A DNA stretch of 64,000 nucleotides from Entonaema liquescens. Its lineage: Eukaryota; Ascomycota; Sordariomycetes; Xylariales; Xylariaceae. Position 1 is the first letter of the stretch. Each line of letters begins with the position of its first letter. Below are positions 11,884 to 21,446 of this stretch, piece by piece. The translations under genes were made by a program, and so were the position numbers. The notes beneath the pieces were generated by a model. The model did no database searches. It had not been told where the DNA came from and saw nothing but the letters and a program-made list of their open reading frames with translations. Location: the NCBI GenBank assembly GCA_902805475.1, contig CADCSX010000002.1, positions 930,001 through 994,000 on the forward strand. Direction: 5' to 3'.

Positions 11884-12204
11884 ATGGATTCTGAAAAGTA
11901 CGGGCCGCCGCCACCATATCACGATAACTCTACCCTACCAGAAAAATTTAGTAACAAGGCGAAAAATCATGGGGACAATAACGTAGTTGCCCAGGCTGGC
12001 GAAAGACACTGGGCTTTAAACGATGGGAATGGGAATTCGACAGGCCAAGCCGGGGAAGGGAGCCACTGGGGGCAAAATGAAGGGGATCGAAACCAAATCT
12101 GGCAGGTTTCGAGTATTGCGACTATTGCTGTTGCTATTGGAATTGTCATCGTGGGGAAGGGGGTCGTGTCTTGGACCTTCTCGCAGGTTGCTTCACTCTT
12201 CTAG
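11884..12204 (+). CDS. Small repeat protein with one C-terminal transmembrane segment
   Basis: I do not recognise a named family. The 106 residues divide into three parts. Residues 1-29 are a polar leader with a proline run. Residues 30-75 are five repeat units: GDNNVVAQA, GERHWALND, GNGNSTGQA, GEGSHWGQNE (ten residues) and GDRNQIWQV. A Gly/Ala/Val/Ile hydrophobic segment from about 76 to 95 reads as a single membrane helix, followed by a short tail. Odd units have the G-x-x-N-x-x-x-Q form seen in the SesB-like protein; even units have Trp near the middle and an acidic end. The start ATG has A at -3 and no upstream extension is evident. It lies between the SesB-like gene and a second repeat gene and converges on the latter. 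A membrane-anchored signalling partner is my inference. Confidence 0.65.
   Translation: MDSEKYGPPPPYHDNSTLPEKFSNKAKNHGDNNVVAQAGERHWALNDGNGNSTGQAGEGSHWGQNEGDRNQIWQVSSIATIAVAIGIVIVGKGVVSWTFSQVASLF
11971..12108 (+). repeat. Coding repeat array in the small TM protein (5 units)
   Basis: Four nonamers and one decamer run in tandem, alternating between a GDxNxxxQ type and a GExxWxxND type. The alternation gives an 18-19 residue higher period that matches the other two arrays of the island. Confidence 0.8.
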
Positions 12205-12335
12205 AGGGTAGACTGTTGACAAGCTAAGAACAGGTCTCGACTGGATCGCCCTGGGGGGTGTTTCGTAGGGCGGCTCAAACAGGCTGGAATTGTATGCCAT
12301 TTATCCAGCTCGCAATTCTTATCGTCTTATCCCGT

Positions 12336-12860
12336 CTAATTGCGAGCACCACGCGCCCATGCGCAAGCCAAACCCCAAGCCCACGCCCACGCATCTACCC
12401 ATTTCAACGCCCACGAGTGTGCGCGAAGTTGTTCTTGATATTGCTGCATAGTGCCCTCTTCAAACATCGACCCTCTCGGATTATTCTTATTGTCGTGCTT
12501 GTGGCCAATGCCAAACATACCGGCGGAGTACATGTTGCCGTTGATGTTACTGTTATTGTCCACGCCACGTTGTCGTGTTAAGTTCCACCCTCCAGTGGTC
12601 ATGGCTTTGTTCTGGGCGCCGAACTGGACTGTTCCATTTCTATTCCCTTCAACTTCGCTGTGCTCACCCGAGCCCTGCTGGGCAGTTCTATTGAACGCCC
12701 CCTTGATGAAGCTCCTGTTCTTCTTACCCATCTGAAAGAGACCCCCTATCTGGAACGCTGCATTATCGTTGCCTCTATTTTCGGCTTCATGCCCCTCGGA
12801 TTTGGCCTGACTATAGTAGTGAGAGATAACCTCGGTGAAGTTTTTAAAGTACTCCGCCAT
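12336..12860 (-). CDS. Soluble Gly/Asn/Gln nonapeptide-repeat protein
   Basis: The 174 residues are encoded in one exon with an ATG at 12860-12858, and no known family is evident. Residues 1-29 could form an amphipathic helix. Residues 30-38 are GNDNAAFQI and 39-44 a shortened unit. From 45 to 125 there are nine back-to-back units of exactly nine residues, each starting with Gly: GKKNRSFIK, GAFNRTAQQ, GSGEHSEVE, GNRNGTVQF, GAQNKAMTT, GGWNLTRQR, GVDNNSNIN, GNMYSAGMF and GIGHKHDNK. The C-terminal third is Gln-rich, then Ala/Trp-rich (DAWAWAWGLACAWARG). There is no signal peptide and no clear membrane helix, although the Ala/Trp tail could bind membranes. It converges on the small TM protein with 131 bp between stops. 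A role as amyloid adaptor or prion-like regulator is inference. Confidence 0.65.
   Translation of the reverse strand: MAEYFKNFTEVISHYYSQAKSEGHEAENRGNDNAAFQIGGLFQMGKKNRSFIKGAFNRTAQQGSGEHSEVEGNRNGTVQFGAQNKAMTTGGWNLTRQRGVDNNSNINGNMYSAGMFGIGHKHDNKNNPRGSMFEEGTMQQYQEQLRAHSWALKWVDAWAWAWGLACAWARGARN
12486..12773 (-). repeat. Coding nonapeptide array, nine exact units plus two partial/edge units
   Basis: Glycine recurs at residues 45, 54, 63, 72, 81, 90, 99, 108 and 117. Asn is at unit position 4 in six of these nine units. The DNA units have diverged, so this is an old, selected protein repeat and not a recent microsatellite expansion. Confidence 0.85.
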
Positions 12861-14384
12861 CGAGTTTTCGGGTTGGCTTTATATGATCTTAAGTAAGGTT
12901 GGAATATGTAGTACCCCTATTACATTGGGTTAACTTGGGTGTGAGTTAGGAATAGCGATGATGCCTTACTGTAGCGACCTATCTTTAGGGAATCATTTAG
13001 ATGCAGTGGTTGTAATTACCAAGATCTTTTCTGTATTGTAGTGGGCTATGAATGTCGCCTGTTAAGCTCTAATATTTCAATGATGTTATATAATAACAGA
13101 ACTTGCCCTGTCTGCCTAAACGCACCAGTTCGGTCTTCATAAATTAGTCACACTCGAGAGCGTGTAATAGTAGGCAGCATCCATGTGTTTGGCAGTTTGC
13201 CTTAGCCGCCTATCTCGCTTCTGATCATGGGATAGATCTATGCTAATTCGCACAACTGTGCGCGAACCATAGCTTCTAACAGGTATCATTCTATGGTCAT
13301 ACAAGGGTGCATATGCTTAAGACATAGTCAGGTGAAGTTTTCTGGGAGCGATAGTAAGGCCAGTCATCTACGTCATGTAATTCGTTCGTTTCGAGGCTCG
13401 GTCAGGTTCTCCGAGGGTAAGGTTCAGATATTACAAGGTAACCTACCTATAATGATGTGCGCGGACGAACAATATGAACAACACTTCTTATGTTTTATTA
13501 CGGTATTCTCAGCCGAGAGGCCTCCCTAGCTTTTAAGGCGCAAATACTAAAGGTGTCACACGGTAAGACGCAGAATAACGGCAGTGGTGAGAACGACGGT
13601 TCTCTCCCGCATACCCAGAATATAAACCACAGCCACAATAGGGGGTTATCTTTGCCTAATACTATCATCTTCAACAGATCCCATTTCGGTAGTTCCATGC
13701 GAAACTATGTTGTACAGTTAAATGAAGCCTTATATACAGTGTTCACAACTCAGCCCAATCAAATTAGGTAGTAAGATAAATAGCCGTATATAAATATCTA
13801 CTATAATATACCTAGCCTGGACCTGCAGCCTCATCCAACACATCGTTACACGCACCCAACTCACCGGTACTCATATATGACTAGTCATATTTACCTATAG
13901 ACGAACAATCCTTAGTAGTTGACTAACCAAGATACCTAGATCAAACAGAACATAGTAACCCATCCAAGGGGAATCAATCCATATTATAAAGTATCCGGTT
14001 CGGTCCTGGGAACTAGCGCACATGCCCTCTAGTGCTCTTAAAATAGATATCATTTGCTAACGATGTGATGAACCAGTGTCACAAGCCTAGCCTCGGTAGG
14101 ACTACGCCTAGCCTTGTCTTAACAACCAACATCCTAAATGCAAATTAAGTACTATCAGCCCATCAATTTGGGCGATGGCCCTGAACTAGGCTTGCATTAC
14201 GCTTGACTGGCTTTCAAGGAATGAAAAACCCATGTGTAGGTAGTATTCTCATTGAAATTAATTTATTGTCAACTACCCATGTGATATAAACCACGCTATG
14301 ACTTAACCTATTCAGCCCCAAACCACATAAAAATTCTAAAGGGGATACTTCGCTACCTACCTAGGTAGGTACTAATTAGTTTAT
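12861..14384. other. Intergenic region with a perfect palindrome
   Basis: No recognisable gene. Plus-strand frames at 13293-13529 and 13490-13771 are open; the second is Asn/His/Ser-rich but does not follow the 9-residue pattern. A perfect 16 bp palindrome, acctacctaggtaggt, sits at 14355-14370, just past the stop of VPS45. Confidence 0.45.
14355..14370. repeat. Perfect 16 bp palindrome
   Basis: acctacctaggtaggt is its own reverse complement. It lies 15 bp beyond the VPS45 stop. A similar half (acctacctaggt) occurs near 37847-37858. Confidence 0.7.
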
Positions 14385-16216
14385 TTATCTTCTGCCAAGC
14401 TCCTTCCTCAACCGCCCCGCGGTCGTGGTTGGAGGCGGCTCTGGCCATGAAGATACCGCATCATCAACCTCCTCAAGGAACGTAGCGGCGTTATGAATAT
14501 TAGTCCCGCCCAGGACAACCCTGATTCCAGGCGACGAGGCATTGATACTGGCGACCGTCTTGGCCTCCTCGTACGTCGCGCCACCGATCATGAATACCAC
14601 GATATCCTGAGGCTTGTCTCTCGTCGTGCCGCCGCCCTCCACGAATGGATACTGCTGCTCCCGGAGTCGGCCTTTGATTAGATTCTGTAACGTCGTCTCT
14701 AGGTGGGGCGAGTGCTGTGTGTACACATTCTCGACGCCCTTAAGCCCCTTAATGGCTCGTGCGCCCGAGAAAATACCCCCTGGCTCGAAGATATCCGCGA
14801 TGCCACCCGCTGCCTGGGACTGCTGTAGGGAGTGGTGGTAGATGAGTAACTTGGCTACCAGGTCTGCCTGTCGCGCAGGTACACCACCGGCCGCCGTTAG
14901 CAAGTCTACCAGCATAGCCAGAGAATTGGATGGGTGCTTTTCGTATCGTAAGGCATACAGTGCCACAAGCCCGACCTTGTTCTCGGGAGTGACAGACGGG
15001 GACTGGATTAATTTTTGGACGTTCTGCAACAAGTTAGTCTCTTTAGCACGTCTAATAAGGAAATTGACTACCATACCCTTAAGTCAGTAGCGTGATTATC
15101 GTTACAAGCTAAGCTCTGCTCGACTTCGCTGACCTCGAGCAAGTTCTCGGCGCCCACCCTCCGGCTAAGCTCTGAAACCAAGGTGACATGCTTACTGACG
15201 TTCCCAGAGAGTTTCCTGAATTCTGGGTATTCCTCAATGAACCTTTTCATATCCATGATCGACTCGATGTTAGCGTTGTTCTTCGTCTTAGATTGATACT
15301 GCTCCACATAGTCCTTAATGTTCCCACCGAGGTCACCAAAGTTCAAGTACATGTTCTTCTTGAAGAATGGATCTTGGTCCTGCGATAGTACTATCTCTTT
15401 AAGTTCGGGGCGGATATCTGGGACGTCATCTAGGTTAACTCGTCCATTGTGGATCCCAAGTAGCTGGTGGACCATGGCTTGGTATGTCCACTGATTAAGC
15501 AGTGGTGTAGCAGGATCCTCTCTCCGGTCGAGAATTAAAAGTATCGGCGGCGTGTCGACTTTTCGGAAATCAAATAATTGCTCCTCCTGAGTGATGTGAT
15601 ACCGCACTTCCGTAGCCAGTTTCTTGGCCAACAAGCTATTCTTCTCATATCGAATGAGTGGCTTCTTTTTGAGCGATAGCAAGATAGCTATCAACCCATC
15701 GGCAGATCTTTGAAGTGAGTCAGGGTTCCATAAGTCTGGGTTCCCACTCCATATCCTCTGCTGCGGTAAGGTAAGATTAAGTGAAAAGAGGTCCGGGTTG
15801 ATGACGAGATAATCGGCAAAGTGTTCTTGAACCTGCTTAACGACCTCGTGGTCGTCGGCTTCGGCTAACCTTTCCAACGACGACTTTTTCAGAATGTTAC
15901 TAAAATATAGGTGATATTCCCCATATTTAGGGTCTCGTAGCTCATCAATCAAAAATTGTATGGAATCTGGAGATGGTCGGACAAAGCACAGACATCTCAG
16001 GTGACGCATCTTCTCGCGATTCTGGTTATCGAGTCGATCGGTGAGATAGACTTCATGATTGAGCAGAGACGATTGCGTAATGGCGGTAGAGACAATTGGT
16101 ACTGTGTCTTTATCTAATAAGAGTATCTTCATCTTTGCGGATGGAGTGCCTGATGCGCTATCCCCGGCCGACACCATTTTAGAGATGTAGCCGGAGACGG
16201 CTTGGACAACATCCAT
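14385..16216 (-). CDS. VPS45: Vacuolar protein sorting protein 45 (Sec1/Munc18 family)
   Basis: This SM protein binds the syntaxin Tlg2 and drives SNARE-mediated fusion at the trans-Golgi/endosome. Exon 1 is 16216-15077 and exon 2 is 15023-14385. The 53 bp intron (GTATGG, branch GACTAAC, TTGCAG) joins them in phase 0, giving 592 residues, the usual length. Recognisable blocks are: SGYISKMV; MKILLLDKDTVPIVS; YLVINPDLFSLN; ILLILDRREDPATPLLNQWT, the hallmark SM-family motif; KNMYLNFGDLGGNIKDYV; and, in exon 2, the IVVFMIGGATYEEAKTV block followed by VVLGGTNIHNAATFLEEV. Its start faces MMM1 across a 509 bp shared upstream region. Confidence 0.96.
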
Positions 16217-16725
16217 CTTGACCGGCTCCGCAAGATGGCGCTACAAAATGTATTTCCGGATTCAGGATTGTAACAAATTCGATTCTATTTAAGAACTGTG
16301 CTTGTTTGCTCTTCGGGAAATGAATAACTATGGGATGTAAGATGGAGAGGTTTCTAGTTGTCAGTTATAAGTTGTCAGTTATAAGTTGTTGATGGACGAA
16401 TTACAGCGGTTCAACGATTGAATGCGGCTTAGAGGTTAGATCGTCACTAGAGCAAGGATGTAATGCTGGATGACGTTGCAGTACCAGTACTTATGTCCAC
16501 TCGTATCTGCTTAGTAAACTAATGTAGTGAGTACTCTCCACTAAACTCTCCATTGATAAGATAAAGACTTGGAGCTTATGCATATGCAGGACAGCTCTGG
16601 AAGTTGCTAAAAAGAAAAGTTTAAGACATCCATCTTTCCACTTTCAAACTTTGAATCTCGCAATTACTTCATTTTTGGATTATTCAAGTTCGTTCTGAAT
16701 TTTACTCTAAATGTCATAACCCAAG
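16217..16725. promoter_or_regulatory. Divergent promoter region of VPS45 and MMM1
   Basis: The two starts are divergent, so this spacer must hold both promoters. A 14 bp tandem repeat (gttgtcagttataa) lies at 16357-16384 with a partial third copy. I see no assignable transcription-factor site. Confidence 0.5.
16357..16389. repeat. Short tandem repeat, 14 bp unit
   Basis: gttgtcagttataa occurs twice head-to-tail with a truncated third copy, in the VPS45/MMM1 intergenic region. Confidence 0.75.
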
Positions 16726-18125
16726 ATGGCTGCGGCTACGGACGTATGTCCGATGAAGCCTGAACCAACGTAAGTGAAACTGTTAATTTACACCTCATTT
16801 ACACTTCATCATTCCTATGATGCCACTTTCTAACTGTTATTAATCGAAAATAGCTTGTCATTCACCCAAGGACTTATCGTCGGCCAAATCTCCGTCGTTC
16901 TTCTCCTAGCAGCATTTATAAAATTCTTCATATTTGGTGAAGCTCCATCGCCTGAAGTAACAGCTTCTATTCGAGCTGCCGAACGTCGATCCCGCACCCT
17001 CGCCCACCGACAGTCCATTCTTACTCTACGATCAACGACGCCGACTACAGCGAGACCGTCCCAACAACCAACGCTAAACAAGAAGAAGTCAAGTATATTA
17101 CGAAGCCCTCCTACGCTTACGATTGGCTCCATATTAAATAAGACGTATTATAATGTCGATAGCCACCAGCCCGAATCCTTGGACTGGTTTAATGTCCTTA
17201 TCGCACAAACAATTGCTCAGTTCCGCAGTGATGCCCACCAAGACGCTGCGATCCTTACCTCCCTCACCAAAGCCCTCAACGGCACCTCGCGCCCGAGTTT
17301 CCTCGACGAGATCAAGGTCACCGAGTTGACCTTAGGGGAAGACTTCCCCATCTTTAGTAATTGTCGCATCATACCCGTAGACGAGGATGGTCTTAGTCTA
17401 AACACGGGCCCCAACGGAGAGAAGCGCTTTGATGCCAACAGTTCCCGGGCAAAGCGTGAGGGGTCGCGGCTGCAGGCCCGCATGGATGTCGACCTCAGCG
17501 ACATGATTACCCTAGCACTCGAGACCAAAATGCTTCTCAACTACCCAAAGCGACTGACGGCTGTTTTACCTGTCGCGCTCGCCGTCAGCGTTGTACGCTT
17601 CAGCGGCACCTTGAGCATCTCCTTCATCCCGTCAAACCCGTCACAGTCAACACCGACTATGATGACGTTTAGCTTCCTCGATGATTATCGTCTTGATTTC
17701 TCGGTGCGCAGCCTCGTCGGCAGCCGGTCGAGGCTACAAGATGTACCCAAAATTGCCCAACTTGTGGAGTCTCGTCTACACCGCTGGTTTGATGAGCGTG
17801 CAGTAGAACCCCGCTTCCAAGAGATCGCCCTCCCCAGTCTGTGGCCCCGCAAAAGAACACGCGTGGTGGTGACGACCCCTTGGAAGCGGCTTCTACGGCG
17901 TCAAGTAGCATGGGCAAGGGCAAAGGCCGTGAAGTTGCCAAGGACGTCAGGGAAGAAGCCTTTAAAGAATTTCAGGCCGAGGCGGCAGCAGGACAGAGGC
18001 GTGAGCTGAGCCCGCCGGATAGTTTAAGGTATCGGCGGGCTAGGGGCCGGGACGACGCCTCTAGTACGGGAGGATTCAGCATGCCGGGCAGTTTACCCGG
18101 GATGACACTCGACCTACCGACTTGA
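16726..18125 (+). CDS. MMM1: Maintenance of mitochondrial morphology protein 1, ERMES subunit (one frame break)
   Basis: Mmm1 is the ER-anchored SMP-domain lipid-transfer subunit of the ER-mitochondria encounter structure. Exon 1 is 16726-16769 (MAAATDVCPMKPEPT). The intron is GTAAGT to ATAG, and exon 2 starts at 16854. A luminal/TM segment (LIVGQISVVLLLAAFIKFF) is followed by a Ser/Arg linker. The SMP domain runs from about SLDWFNVLIAQTIAQF to LHRWFDERAVEPRFQEIALP. The expected tail ending in GGFSMPGSLPGM is present, but in another frame. The A-run at 17851-17854 (cgcaaaagaac) is one base too short. Adding one base gives 438 residues and joins the conserved LPSLWPRK to the tail. This is either an assembly indel or a real frameshift that would replace the C-terminal tail. 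Confidence 0.93.
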
Positions 18126-20095
18126 GTCTACCCGATCCTAATGATGCAATTTTGAAGTCAACATAACCAGTTGAAACCTGAAACAACATACCAAATATCA
18201 CGGACTCCACTCAAAACGACACCGGCCATAAGCCCCGGAGAGGACGAGGCGACAGATTGCAGTTATTCACTCCTTTATCGCCTAGCAGGGCTGCCACCAA
18301 GCACTAGACAGACGTTCCCTGCGTGACTACGGGAAGGGGCGAGCCGAGCCGACCCGGCCGATTTCTAACTAAGGGAGTTATCAGAAAACATAATTATTGT
18401 ATGATATAACCATGTACGAGTTCTAGAGAACGCGGGTCCAGTCCCATAATAGCTAGCCAGCTAGTTAGCAGCGCTATGTATATTCTATAAGCTACCTACT
18501 TGGTAAGCTATACGTGCTATATCGAATTAGCCATTGTCAAATAGAGAGGCAATAATATCACGATGTATACGAGACATACCATATTTGGAGTGGATCATGA
18601 TTTTCAATACTGCTGCTGAGCATATATAGATAAGATAGAAGCTAATAAGCAACATAACTACACAGTATTTAACAAACTTTAGCGTTATCAAGTTTGATTC
18701 GTGTTAGTTACTAGGGAGATTCTTATAATTCGTATGACAAGAAGCTCTGATATATTCGTCCTATATTAAGTACGAGAATATAGTCCCTATGCAACTGCGG
18801 TTAGATACTTCTGGAGTAAGCCACCGACCTACGCAACTTAGGTTCTTAATTAGGCCCGTAAAGCCTTGGCGTGTATAATGAAACCGGTTTATTGCAAGAC
18901 ATCGTTACCCTCACGGGTGTTCATTAATTAGGGAAATATTAATTCCAGGGCCAGCATTAAGTCAAGGGTAGCGTAATTACTAAATACCTAACATAGATTA
19001 ACAAGAAAGAATACCCCGTATGAGTTCCCATTCGTCTATCCTTCTCATAACTCTAAGTTCTTGTATATGAATAAGTTTGCTAACCAGATACTTGCATTAC
19101 CTCGTTAAAGCCTGGCCCGGTTCTATAGACTTTGTATTGTATAAGATGAAGAGTAGAGCTGTGATGTTATTCTGATTTGGCGGAAGTATAAGTCTAACTA
19201 TAGACTGTAATATCATTGAACGAAATTCATTAAGTGGTTCCTTCATTTCAAGAACAACTAAACTCTTTGGAATTTACAACTTTAAATAATGTGAAGTGAT
19301 GTAAGTCTCTCGATTTAAATACACTCAGAATAAGATTAATTGATCTAGAGCAAGCCGAGGAGAGGATTGAATATAAATACTTAGCAAGCAAAAGTAATAG
19401 TTCTGCGGCTTCGATAAGCCATAACTTGAAAATTGAGCATTGTGGAATTTTCTGTCTTCTTCACGCTGTGGACTTCAGTTAATAACGGTAAGACATAACT
19501 AATACTTCTTAAGAGAAAAGGATTTGGCGAAGAGAAAAGTATAAACTAGTTACCTGTCAAGAAGAACGTATAGTCTAGAAACGATCCAGCTGTCAAATAC
19601 TAGCATATCGAAGCATATTACCAAGCTAAGAACCAGGATGCTTCAAGTTCTCGAATAGGCGAACCCATTGTCCATTTATAGTTTAAGTACAAATGTCTAT
19701 GTATCATTGTAGGTAGAGGTGCTGGCACCTAGTTACCATATGTTCGTCCTCAGGTACTAGACATAATAATCTCTAGGTATAAATCACGACTTATTATTAT
19801 AAACAGGTCGAAGTTGAAATAGGTTAGGATGACGTCAACGGGGAGATATAGGTTGGCGAGTTTACCAGGGCAACAAAACTCTCGACGGTAAAGTTCTAAG
19901 AAGGTCGTTTGGTACACCTAAGTAAAATGTCACTCGTATAGACTTAAAAGTATGACAACACGTGAAGAAGAAAGTGATACCATACGAATATCTCGTAACA
20001 TTGCAAATTGCACTACCATTATATGGACCGACTTCAGATATGATATCTGATATTATACTCATTAAAATTCAATTAACTAGTGTATCTAACTATCA
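18126..20095. other. Intergenic region of about 2 kb, no gene seen
   Basis: This is moderately A+T-rich sequence between the convergent MMM1 and RCE1 genes. No long open frame, tRNA, repeat array or transposon terminus was recognised. It may include decayed repeats, but nothing specific supports that. Confidence 0.5.
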
Positions 20096-21446
20096 TCAAA
20101 TATCAACAGAAACCAGTGCATTGGTACTCTCCGTCAGCGGGCCTAGATATGTATACAACCCCACCGCGCCCGCAACTAAAATTACGTAGTATACTACGGT
20201 CCATAACTCAGAAGGTCGAAACGACCGTCCCCTCTCATCGACGACGACGGCAGGATAAACGCGGCCCCAAACGCGGGGCAGACCCATACAATTACAGAAA
20301 GCATGGACTACGAAGATGGCTAACAGACTACCGGAGCGAAGGAAGAGAAATGTAGCATACGCGCCAAAAAGCGTCGTGTAGCCGAGCTGCATGAAGGAAC
20401 GCAGAAGCCCGACTGACACAGGTATTTGCGGATGCGTGATGCGGAACTCGTAGAAGTGATGCAGGTGTGCGAGCCCGAAGACTAGCGGCGAGAGAAAGAT
20501 GGTGGTAGTTACAGAAGTCTGCGCTGCGAGCATGAGTGGCACGGAGGCTGAGCGGAAGAGCATTTCTTCTGTGAATGGGCCCTGCGATCGTCAGAATTTG
20601 CTTATCCGGAGATTTCTGCATAATAGGCGACGAAGTGGATTAAATCAGAGTTGCACAGAGTGCTATTGTATTTGTCCTCACTGACAGGTCTTGAGTCTGC
20701 TCAGAAACACGGACCAATGTTTCTCATCATGATGTAAGGGGGCGTGGCTTGACTAGTTTGGTATTGTAGCCATTTGATGAGGGTAAGACAAGAGAGATAT
20801 GAAACTTACCGCTACGATGTTACGCCATGTCGTCAACTCACCGAAGAGGTCAGACAATAGCTGTAGGGATAACAGGCCTCGCCATCCTTCGTCAACAATG
20901 AGACGCTCGTAAAGAGGCCCGGCGAAGAGGATGGCAGTGAGAAGGAGGCACTTCGCCGTCTCCGCGAGACCGAGCGGCCAGTATCCCAGCGCATGTAAGG
21001 CCTCGGCCGTTGTAGCCTGGCCCTGCGACGTCAAGATCACAAAGGTGATGATAGAGCACGCGATGCAGGTCAATGAGACCGAGGCTATCCGCGCGCGGAT
21101 GACGGACGGTGCATCCCGCGATAGAGAACGGGACGGTCTAGTAGTGGATGAAAGATAAAAGGGCACAACGTAGATGAGCGTGTAGATTACCTGACTGCCT
21201 AGTCAATACCTCAACAAGGGCTTTCTTTTCTGCCCGATGTCAAACGCTCGTGGCAAAGCTGCGGCTAACCGCATGCATAACTGGGGACTTACGAGTAGGA
21301 AGACCGCGGTTCTGGTGCTGATTGGCGGTGGTTTTGCTGGCGCGGCTAAGTTAGAATAGAATAGTAAATAGAATAGTAGGACTAGGTAGTTACTCACGTT
21401 GTTCCTTGGTAAAGTAGCGGGTTATGAAACCCGGTATCGTAGGCAT
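20096..21446 (-). CDS. RCE1: CAAX prenyl protease 2 (type II CAAX endopeptidase)
   Basis: Rce1 cleaves the -AAX tripeptide from farnesylated or geranylgeranylated proteins such as Ras and a-factor at the ER membrane. I read four exons on the minus strand: 21446-21398, 21345-21293, 21190-20810 and 20581-20096, giving 322 residues. Exon joins restore PPPISTRTAVFLLVIYTLIY and WRNIVAGPFTEEMLFRSA. The latter contains the catalytic EExxxR motif (EEMLFR). The second conserved His lies in FGLAHLHHFYEF and the third in FVVHAFCN. Multiple hydrophobic segments agree with a polytopic ER protein. The last intron is unusually long for this window (228 bp). Confidence 0.93.

Noticed and set aside
12258..12735. 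Plus-strand open frames overlapping the nonapeptide-repeat gene
   Set aside because: They are antisense to the repeat gene; the phased nonamers support the minus strand.
12486..12773. RTX (calcium-binding nonapeptide) interpretation of the repeat
   Set aside because: The unit length is nine, but the GGxGxDxUx consensus with Asp at position 6 is missing; Asn/Gln positions dominate.
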